Source of the DNA: an uncultured Lachnospiraceae bacterium
GTDB taxonomy: Bacteria > Bacillota > Clostridia > Lachnospirales > Lachnospiraceae
Length of the DNA stretch: 11,433 bases
Direction: 5' to 3'
Assembly: GCA_900546495.1 (NCBI GenBank)
Contig: URDN01000061.1
Span: 1 to 11,433, forward strand
The notes under the pieces were generated by a model. That model saw only the letters and a program-made list of their open reading frames with translations, was not told where the DNA came from and did no database searches. Below, in pieces: positions 6,406 to 11,433 of the stretch. Every line of letters begins with the position of its first letter. Positions within the stretch are counted from its first letter, which is position 1. The translations under genes were made by a program, and so were the position numbers.

Positions 6406-7356
6406 ATGGTATTAGCAATTATAGGTGTCATTATTGGATTTGTGTTACTGGTTAAAGGTGCAGATTTTTTTGTAGAGGGCAGTGGCTCTGTGGCAAAGAA
6501 GTTTAATGTTCCGGTTTTTATCATTGGAATGACCATCGTGGCCATGGGAACCAGCGCACCGGAATGTGCGGTCAGTATTTCGGCATCACTTCAGGGAAGT
6601 AATGGAATGGCAATCAGTAATGTGATTGGATCCAATATATTTAATCTTCTGGTTGTCTGCGGTGTCTGCGCATTGTTCCAGCCGCTGGTAATCAAAAAAG
6701 CAACTTTAAAAAAGGAGTTCCCTTTTTCTGTCTTAGTGGCAGTCATTCTTGGAATTATGGGATTTCTTGGAATGACAGTTGGACATGCAGACGGAATCAT
6801 TCTGGTTGTAATTTTTGCATTTTTCCTGTACTGGATGGTACTGTCAGCGAAAAAATCTATGCAGGCAGGAGAAGATGTGGAAGCAGAAGAAATTAAAGAT
6901 CTGCCAGTATGGAAATGTCTGATATTTATCGGTGGAGGTCTGGTAGCAATTGTGATCGGTGGACAGATTGTTGTAAATTGTTCGGAAACGATTGCCCGTG
7001 GATTTGGTCTGAGTGAGACATTAATTGGACTGACCATCTGTTCCATTGGAACTTCCCTGCCGGAACTTGTGACATCCGTTGTGGCAGCAAAGAAAAATCA
7101 GGCAGGAATGGCACTTGGAAATGTCATCGGCTCCAATATTTTCAATATTTTGTTAGTAGGTGGACTGGCATCCGCAATCAGCCCGATTGGGGTCAATATG
7201 AATAACATTATTGATATTGTATTACTGATTATCATCAGTCTGTATATCATGATTCTTGTATGGAAAAAACAGCTTCTGACACGTGCAGGCGGCATGAGTA
7301 TGCTGGTGATCTATGCTGCGTATATGGTTTACATCTGCGCCAGAGAAGTGCTGTAG
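6406..7356 (+). CDS. CaxA/YrbG-type sodium/calcium exchanger family transporter
   Basis: Predicted inner-membrane cation antiporter of the Ca2+:cation antiporter superfamily, expected to exchange Ca2+ (or a related cation) for Na+, K+ or H+. It has 316 residues and about ten membrane segments in two inverted halves. The alpha repeats are clear: GMTIVAMGTSAPE (41-53) through NVIGSNIFN (72-80), and GLTICSIGTSLPE (208-220) through NVIGSNIFN (239-247), with ion-coordinating Glu53 and Glu220. An acidic cytoplasmic loop (about 156-165) links the halves. AGGAAAGGG precedes ATG 6406 at normal spacing. It lies 141 bases after mntP on the same strand, so read-through from the manganese-controlled transcript is possible. 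The transported ion is inferred from the family only, and Mn2+ is an alternative given the neighbour. Confidence 0.9.
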   Translation: MVLAIIGVIIGFVLLVKGADFFVEGSGSVAKKFNVPVFIIGMTIVAMGTSAPECAVSISASLQGSNGMAISNVIGSNIFNLLVVCGVCALFQPLVIKKATLKKEFPFSVLVAVILGIMGFLGMTVGHADGIILVVIFAFFLYWMVLSAKKSMQAGEDVEAEEIKDLPVWKCLIFIGGGLVAIVIGGQIVVNCSETIARGFGLSETLIGLTICSIGTSLPELVTSVVAAKKNQAGMALGNVIGSNIFNILLVGGLASAISPIGVNMNNIIDIVLLIIISLYIMILVWKKQLLTRAGGMSMLVIYAAYMVYICAREVL

Positions 7357-7365
7357 TATATTTAT

Positions 7366-7398
7366 GATGCCAGTAAGCCTGAAACCAGGATGTGCATC
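7366..7398 (+). terminator. Weak terminator-like hairpin after the exchanger gene
   Basis: GATGC (7366-7370) pairs with GCATC (7394-7398), and CCTG (7378-7381) with CAGG (7386-7389) inside it. Only TTGTCG follows, so it lacks a good U tract. It may be a weak terminator. Confidence 0.3.
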
Positions 7399-7433
7399 TT
7401 GTCGCAGTTAATAAAAAGTTTATAGAAAACTCC

Positions 7434-7461
7434 TTGTTTCACAGGAGAATTGCGGTATAAT
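7434..7461 (+). promoter_or_regulatory. Promoter of the zinc-ribbon gene
   Basis: A perfect -10 TATAAT (7456-7461) follows TTGTTT (7434-7439) with a 16-base spacer. An inverted repeat CTCCT (7430-7434)/AGGAG (7443-7447) overlaps the -35, and a second AATTTTG (7489-7495)/CAAAATT (7500-7506) lies in the leader just before the RBS. Either could be an operator or an RNA hairpin; no regulator is identified. Confidence 0.6.
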
Positions 7462-7523
7462 ATAGGAAAAGTTAAAATAATTGACGCAAATTTTGAGCGC
7501 AAAATTAGAAAGGGGTTTTGAAA

Positions 7524-8009
7524 ATGGCTTTTTTTGACAAATTAGGAAACACAATTTCTGCAGCAGGAAAAACAGGCTTAAGCAAAGCAAAGGAGATTAA
7601 AGATACAGCGAAAATTACATTAGATATTCAGGAACGTGAAGGAGCAATTCGCAAATTGTATCAGGATCTTGGACAGGCTTACTATCATGCCCATAAAGAT
7701 GATGAGAATCCGGAATACGAGCAGGTTGAAGAAATCAAAGCCGCTTTTGAAGAAATTGGAGAATTAAATGCTGCAAAAGATGGTATCCGCGGAATCAGAA
7801 GATGTCCGGAATGTGGTAGTGCTGTTGCAGATGATGCCAATTTCTGTGCATCCTGTGGTGCAAAATGTGAGAAACCGGAGCCGGAAGTATACGAAGGTGA
7901 AGTGGTAGATTCTGAGGAAGAAGCAGCTGAGGAGTCAACTGAAACTGAGACAGAAGACGAACCGGTAGCTGACGAAACATTTGAGGATGAGGATAAAACA
8001 GAAGCATAA
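7524..8009 (+). CDS. Zinc-ribbon domain protein of unknown function
   Basis: A 161-residue soluble protein. The N-terminal half (about 1-90) is helical and charged (MAFFDKLGNTISAAGKTGLSK opening, then heptad-like segments), suggesting a short coiled coil or amphipathic region. A zinc ribbon with two CxxC knuckles follows, CPECG (Cys94, Cys97) and CASCG (Cys108, Cys111). The tail from about 118 is strongly acidic (runs of E and D) and probably disordered. The ATG at 7524 is preferred over the in-frame TTG at 7518 because AAAGGGG (7509-7515) is then eight bases away. It has its own promoter and terminator, so it is monocistronic. Proteins with this layout are common in Lachnospiraceae, but I do not know a function and assign none. 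Confidence 0.88.
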   Translation: MAFFDKLGNTISAAGKTGLSKAKEIKDTAKITLDIQEREGAIRKLYQDLGQAYYHAHKDDENPEYEQVEEIKAAFEEIGELNAAKDGIRGIRRCPECGSAVADDANFCASCGAKCEKPEPEVYEGEVVDSEEEAAEESTETETEDEPVADETFEDEDKTEA

Positions 8010-8071
8010 ATTCTGCTTTTGCATAGAAAAAAATTGAACTAATCGGCTGATCATTTCCAGCAGTTTAAAAA

Positions 8072-8100
8072 GAGCTTTCGCTTATGCGAAAGCTCCTTTT
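8072..8100 (+). terminator. Bidirectional intrinsic terminator
   Basis: A perfect 10-pair stem GAGCTTTCGC (8072-8081)/GCGAAAGCTC (8086-8095) has a TTAT loop. On the plus strand CTTTT follows; on the minus strand the flanking AAAAA (before 8072) gives a U run. It can therefore end both the zinc-ribbon transcript and the converging flavin reductase-like transcript. Confidence 0.85.
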
Positions 8101-8102
8101 GG

Positions 8103-8138
8103 ATTTGATAGGAAATTCACCGTAATTTCCTATCAAAT
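8103..8138. repeat. Perfect 15-base inverted repeat
   Basis: The 15 bases at 8103-8117 (ATTTGATAGGAAATT) are exactly complementary to 8124-8138, around the loop CACCGT. No T tract adjoins on either strand, although AAAAG(CGCGT)CTTTTTT follows at 8139-8155. It lies between the two converging genes, where a second terminator is not needed. It may be a dispersed palindromic element or an accessory terminator. Confidence 0.6.
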
Positions 8139-8167
8139 AAAAGCGCGTCTTTTTTGCATTCTGGAAC

Positions 8168-8761
8168 TTACTTTTTCAATTTCAAGCCATCGTGGAATGC
8201 TTCGCCTACACGTTCGGTAACCTTATAGTAGCCGTGTGTGTAAGGATCAAATGCGATAGCATTGACCAGTGACATATCGACTTTACCATTTACCATGATG
8301 CTTTCATCAGCAGTGACATTGACTACCTTACCGATGGCACCGCAGCCGTATGTATTGTCCTGATATTCGATGAATTTACATTCAAGACAGAGTGGAAACT
8401 CATTAATGATCGGAGCATCTACGGTTTCAGCTTTGCTGGCGGTCAGGCCGCTGCGGGCAAATTTATCTGCAACTTTATTGCCGGACTCTACGCCGAAATA
8501 ATCTGCTTCTACCATGTGTGCAGCATCTGCAATGCTGACGGTAAATCCGCCACGTGCTTTGATATTCTGCACGGTCTTATGGGTTTCAGTAAGATTCAGT
8601 GCAACGGTGTCCTGTGCCTGCATGGTACCCCAGGCAGCATTCATTACATTTACACTGCCGTCTTCGTTATAAGTTGCAACCATCAGAACCGGCATAGGAA
8701 AAATGCCAATTTTGAAGATACAGGATTTGCCTATACATTGTCCCTGATTTCCGGAAAGCAT
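8168..8761 (-). CDS. Flavin reductase-like (flavoredoxin-type) FMN-binding protein with an abnormal 5' end
   Basis: Member of the flavin reductase-like/flavoredoxin family, which binds FMN and passes electrons from NAD(P)H or other donors. The typical core reads PMPVLMVATYNEDGSVNVMNAAWG, then LNLTETHKTVQNI, FTVSIADAAHMVEADYFG, EFPLCLECK and IAFDPYTHGYYKV to a lysine-rich end. The open frame runs to an ATG at 8761 (197 residues), but the first 22 codons are the antisense of the neighbouring regulator gene, not family sequence, and no RBS precedes it. The next ATG, at 8693-8695, opens MPVLMV (175 residues), omits the usual dozen or so N-terminal residues and also lacks an RBS. The real start has probably been lost with the intergenic region. 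Fold assignment is firm; expression is doubtful. Confidence 0.8.
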   Translation of the reverse strand: MLSGNQGQCIGKSCIFKIGIFPMPVLMVATYNEDGSVNVMNAAWGTMQAQDTVALNLTETHKTVQNIKARGGFTVSIADAAHMVEADYFGVESGNKVADKFARSGLTASKAETVDAPIINEFPLCLECKFIEYQDNTYGCGAIGKVVNVTADESIMVNGKVDMSLVNAIAFDPYTHGYYKVTERVGEAFHDGLKLKK

Positions 8762-9019
8762 AAGATGGTTATTCTATACTGCCTGATGGAGTTTAAAATA
8801 GTGCGATTTAATGAATTGAAACGATATTTAAAAAAGATTTCTGATAAGACTCTCAGCACGAATTTAAAAGAGCTGGAAGCAGACCGTCTGATTATCAGAA
8901 CCGAGTATCCGCAGATTCCCCCCAAGGTTGAGTACAGCCTTTCAGAAAGGGGAAAGTCATTGATGACCGTACTGGATCAGCTTTGTATTTGGGGAGAAGA
9001 GAACCGGTTAAAGAAATGA
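8708..9019 (+). pseudogene. HxlR-family winged-helix regulator lacking a start codon
   Basis: Encodes nearly all of an HxlR/MarR-like DNA-binding domain: NFEDTGFAYTLSLISGKHKMVILYCL, then RFNELKRYLKKISDKTLSTNLKELEADRLI and the wing EYPQIPPKVEYSLSERGKSL, ending EENRLKK. No ATG, GTG or TTG is in frame close upstream of 8708. The open frame continues upstream to 8516, but only as antisense of the flavin reductase gene. ATG 8703 (after AGGAAA) is one base out of register: a one-base change would give MPNFEDTGF. ATG 8765, with a weak GGAAAG, would give 84 residues and lose the first helix. HxlR genes usually sit opposite the oxidoreductase they control, often with a sensing cysteine near the N-terminus, which is the part missing here. 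Probably non-functional. Confidence 0.75.
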
Positions 9020-9135
9020 TAGATTTATGAACGGAAACGAAAAATATAAACAGGATTCTTCTTTAGAGTTTCTGCATGGATCGAGCTGAGGATAGTAAAA
9101 AGTTAACGAATACTACAAAAATATTTTTGACCATC

Positions 9136-9168
9136 AAAGGAGACATTCTTGAACAATGTCTCCTTTTT
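9136..9168 (+). terminator. Intrinsic terminator downstream of the HxlR remnant
   Basis: The 12-base arm AAAGGAGACATT (9136-9147) pairs perfectly with AATGTCTCCTTT (9155-9166) around a seven-base loop, with T residues to 9168. It would end transcripts entering from the HxlR side. The stretch 9020-9135 between them shows no gene or signal that I can support. Confidence 0.85.
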
Positions 9169-9233
9169 AAAATTTTAAAAAAAATTAGCACTCACCTCTT
9201 GTTATTGTGACGTTGGTTTTGTCTAGTTTCATA

Positions 9234-9331
9234 TAGTCCCGTAACGCCCTATTTACAAGGGATTCACGGATTTTGAACGCAGAATAAGCATTCCCCCGCT
9301 TCAAGTGAGTAGAGCACTAAGCGGTGGGTTA
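9234..9331 (+). mobile_element. Structured DNA resembling an IS200/IS605-type element end
   Basis: Two imperfect stem-loops are seen. In the first, CCGT and CCCT pair with AGGG and ACGG (about 9238-9269). In the second, CCCCCGCTT (9292-9301 region) pairs with AAGCGGTGGG, enclosing AGTG/CACT. The rest of 9169-9364 has no credible gene. Single-stranded hairpins at element ends and guide-RNA-like structure are known for IS200/IS605 elements, and a TnpB fragment follows about 35 bases later. The order (structure before tnpB) does not match one intact element, so this may be the tail of a second, deleted copy. The assignment is inference. Confidence 0.35.
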
Positions 9332-9364
9332 AGGTAGCCAAAAATCAGAAATTATTGTATACTC

Positions 9365-9592
9365 ATGGCATGGGAACATGGAAATCTAAAAACAGACACA
9401 AATACCAGAAAAGATTATCTGCACAAGATGTCTCATGAGATTATCAGCGAAAACCAAGTGATAGTTTCGGAAGATTTGCAGATAAAAAACATGGTAAAAA
9501 ATCACCGTTTGGCAAAGTCTATAGGTGATGTATCATGGTATGAGCTGACAAGACAGTTAGAATATAAGGCAACAAGAAATTTGAGCACATAA
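9365..9592 (+). pseudogene. tnpB: TnpB (IS605 OrfB-type) fragment
   Basis: A 75-codon frame whose core, from about NTRKDYLHKMSHEII through SEDLQIKNMVKNHRLAKSIGDVSWYELTRQLEYKAT, matches the central part of IS200/IS605-type TnpB, the RNA-guided nuclease relative of Cas12. It retains the RuvC-II glutamate in SEDLQIKNM. The N-terminal DNA-binding part and RuvC-I aspartate, and the C-terminal zinc ribbon and RuvC-III aspartate, are absent, because family TnpB is about 350-400 residues long. Similarity stops abruptly after EYKAT, followed by RNLST and a stop eight bases before the RBS of the glucosidase gene. It cannot be an active nuclease. It marks an old element insertion and deletion directly upstream of the sugar gene. 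Confidence 0.85.
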
Positions 9593-9609
9593 GAGAGGAA
9601 GGAACTAAG

Positions 9610-11268
9610 ATGAGTAAAGCATGGTGGAAAAGCAGTGTGATTTATCAGATCTATCCAAGAAGTTTTGCAGATAGTAACGGAGACGGTATCGGTGATCTGA
9701 ATGGTATTACGGAACATCTGGATTATCTGAAGGAACTGGGTGTGGATGTAATCTGGTTGTCCCCGATTTATAAATCACCGAACGATGATAATGGATATGA
9801 TATTTCTGATTATCAGGATATTATGACTGATTTCGGAACAATGGAAGATTTTGACCGGATGATCACAGAGATGCATAAACGCGGTATCAAACTGGTGATG
9901 GATCTGGTAGTAAATCACAGTTCCGATGAGCACAGATGGTTTCTGGAAAGTAAAAAATCGAAAGATAATCCATACCGCGATTATTATATCTGGAAAGATC
10001 CGAAAGACGGCAAAGAGCCGACAAACTGGGGAGCATGCTTTGGTGGTTCCGCATGGCAGTTTGATGAGACAACCGGCATGTACTATCTGCATTGTTTCTC
10101 CAAAAAGCAGCCGGATCTTAATTGGGAGAACCCGGCAGTACGTGACGAAGTATTTCGCATGATGACCTGGTGGTGTGAAAAGGGAGTAGACGGATTCCGC
10201 ATGGATGTTATCAGTATGATTTCCAAAGACCCTGCATATCCGGACGGAGAAATCAGGGATGGCCTGCATGGTGATATGTCTCCATATGTATGTAACGGTC
10301 CCCATGTACATGAATATCTGCAGGAAATGAACAAACGTGTACTTTCCAGATTTGATCTGATCACTGTTGGCGAAACACCGGGTGTTACAACAGAAGAAGC
10401 AAAGAAATATGCGAATCTGGATGGAAGCGAACTGAACATGGTATTTCAGTTTGAACATATGGGAACCACAGACGGCAAATATGGTAAATGGACAACCAGA
10501 AAACCGGAGATGAAAAAAGTGCGTGCTGTCATGAACAAATGGCAGACTGAACTGGAAGGAAAAGCATGGAACAGTCTGTATTGGGATAATCACGATCAGC
10601 CCCGTGCGGTATCCCGATTTGGTGATGACAGTCCGATGTACCGGGAAGTATCTGCAAAGATGATTGCAACTTGTCTGCATATGTTAAAAGGATCTCCATA
10701 TATTTATCAGGGAGAAGAAATAGGTATGACAAATGCATATTTCAAATCGATCAGTGATTACAGAGACATCGAATCGATCAATGCATACAAAGAGTATACG
10801 GAAAGCGGGCTGATGACAGAAGAAGAAATGTTAAACTGCCTGAAGATGATCAGCCGTGACAATGCCAGAACACCAATGCAGTGGGATGACAGCGCAAATG
10901 CAGGATTTACTACGGGAACCCCCTGGATCAGTGTAAACAAAAATTATACACAGATTAATGCAAAAGCAGCACTGGAAGACAAGGATAGTGTATTCTACTA
11001 CTATCAGAAACTGATCCGGCTGCGTCACCAGTATGAAGTGATCGTGGAAGGAGTATTCCACGGACTGCTGGAAGATAATGATGATATCTATGCATATGAG
11101 AGAACGCTTGGAAACGAAAAACTGGTGGTAGCATGCAACTTTACAAATAAGGAAGTCCCATGCGAACTGTTTGAAGAAAACAAAGGCGAAGAGCTGATCA
11201 CAAACTACAAAAACCATGTAGAAGGAATTTTGCAGCCATACGAGACAAGAGTGATTCTCTACAAATAG
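9610..11268 (+). CDS. GH13 oligo-1,6-glucosidase/alpha-glucosidase
   Basis: Cytoplasmic glycoside hydrolase family 13 enzyme (no signal peptide) that releases glucose from the non-reducing ends of short alpha-glucans. At 552 residues it is close to Bacillus oligo-1,6-glucosidases (about 558). Conserved regions in order are DSNGDGIGDL (21-30, calcium site), DLVVNHSSDEH (98-108), GFRMDV with nucleophile Asp199, TVGETPG with acid/base Glu255, and NHDQPR with Asp329. The numbering coincides with the Bacillus cereus enzyme's catalytic triad. Val200 after the nucleophile is, by established knowledge, typical of alpha-1,6-specific members (isomaltase, dextran glucosidase), where maltases have Ala or Thr. 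GAGGAAGGA at about 9595-9603 precedes ATG 9610. No transporter or regulator gene adjoins it in the window. Exact substrate range is inferred. Confidence 0.95.
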   Translation: MSKAWWKSSVIYQIYPRSFADSNGDGIGDLNGITEHLDYLKELGVDVIWLSPIYKSPNDDNGYDISDYQDIMTDFGTMEDFDRMITEMHKRGIKLVMDLVVNHSSDEHRWFLESKKSKDNPYRDYYIWKDPKDGKEPTNWGACFGGSAWQFDETTGMYYLHCFSKKQPDLNWENPAVRDEVFRMMTWWCEKGVDGFRMDVISMISKDPAYPDGEIRDGLHGDMSPYVCNGPHVHEYLQEMNKRVLSRFDLITVGETPGVTTEEAKKYANLDGSELNMVFQFEHMGTTDGKYGKWTTRKPEMKKVRAVMNKWQTELEGKAWNSLYWDNHDQPRAVSRFGDDSPMYREVSAKMIATCLHMLKGSPYIYQGEEIGMTNAYFKSISDYRDIESINAYKEYTESGLMTEEEMLNCLKMISRDNARTPMQWDDSANAGFTTGTPWISVNKNYTQINAKAALEDKDSVFYYYQKLIRLRHQYEVIVEGVFHGLLEDNDDIYAYERTLGNEKLVVACNFTNKEVPCELFEENKGEELITNYKNHVEGILQPYETRVILYK

Positions 11269-11433
11269 CAACGGCTTCAGAAAAAATATAGCCGTGTTAT
11301 CGAATACTTTGCCAAAGAGCAGGGACTTTCACTCATTTGATGGAATTATTATGACGGATACTACAATGCAGACAATCTTCCTGCAAAGGCTAGGGTTCTT
11401 TTCCAATGCTGCAGGAAAACAAATGTGACTGGA
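11269..11433 (+). other. Right-edge segment with a possible broken reading frame
   Basis: Directly after the glucosidase stop, its frame continues as QRLQKKYSRVIEYFAKEQGL, is interrupted by TGA at about 11338, then reads WNYYDGYYNADNLPAKARV to the window end. Near the end another frame reads FFSNAAGKQM and stops. This could be a degraded gene or chance; I recognise no family. A weak inverted repeat ACGGCT (11271-11276)/AGCCGT (11290-11295) lacks a T run and is a poor terminator. Confidence 0.2.

Noticed and set aside
8516..8698. N-terminal extension of the HxlR frame on the plus strand
   Set aside because: The extension is the antisense of the flavin reductase core and has no regulator-like sequence or RBS.
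9185..9304. Short minus-strand frame ending in RALRDYMKLDKTNVTITRGEC, reminiscent of ribbon-helix-helix antitoxins
   Set aside because: It has about 40 codons with no ATG start and no RBS, and lies in hairpin-rich element debris. The resemblance is too weak to call a gene.
9775..10680. 301-codon minus-strand open frame opposite the glucosidase gene
   Set aside because: It is the antisense of a clearly conserved GH13 gene, has a cysteine- and histidine-rich composition typical of antisense frames, and lacks an RBS.
1..11433. CRISPR array, tRNA or rRNA genes, prophage or defence system
   Set aside because: I saw no regularly spaced direct repeats, tRNA-like cloverleaf, rRNA sequence or phage/defence protein families beyond the isolated TnpB fragment.

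Overview
The window reads as a chromosomal segment of a low-to-moderate GC, anaerobic Gram-positive, most likely a gut Lachnospiraceae-type Clostridium relative. The reasons are strong AGGAGG-type ribosome binding sites, short ThiC without the long N-terminal extension, the ECF-type vitamin uptake component ThiW, and the codon and gene style. This assignment is inference; there is no rRNA or marker gene in the window.

Positions 61-5268 hold a same-strand thiamine locus: thiM, thiE, an HAD phosphatase, thiD, thiW and thiC. ThiC makes hydroxymethylpyrimidine phosphate (HMP-P) and ThiD phosphorylates it to HMP-PP. ThiW is predicted to import the thiazole alcohol and ThiM phosphorylates it. ThiE joins the two halves to thiamine phosphate. 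No thiazole synthesis genes (thiG, thiH, thiS, thiF) are present, so the locus fits pyrimidine synthesis plus thiazole salvage. The HAD gene starts inside the thiE stop codon and is a candidate thiamine-phosphate (or HMP-P) phosphatase. I could not find a TPP riboswitch inside the window. The first 60 bases contain an inverted repeat that can cover the thiM ribosome binding site.

Positions 5278-7356 hold a cation-export module. A promoter, a clear yybP-ykoY type manganese riboswitch with its own intrinsic terminator, and mntP (Mn2+ exporter) are followed by a CaxA/YrbG-type Na+/Ca2+ exchanger family gene. The proposed P1 helix of the aptamer and the 5' arm of the terminator share bases, which gives a transcription-ON logic.

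Positions 7434-8009 hold a promoter and a small zinc-ribbon protein with an acidic tail. It ends at a bidirectional terminator, which also serves the converging flavin reductase-like gene on the minus strand. That gene and an HxlR-type regulator on the plus strand face away from each other, but they have no intergenic space. Both appear to have lost their normal 5' ends at about 8695-8707, so this divergent pair looks like a deletion scar.

Positions 9136-9600 are accessory debris: a terminator, structured DNA resembling an IS200/IS605-type end, and a 75-residue TnpB fragment. They lie directly upstream of a complete GH13 oligo-1,6-glucosidase-type gene (9610-11268). The last 165 bases contain only weak hints of a broken reading frame.
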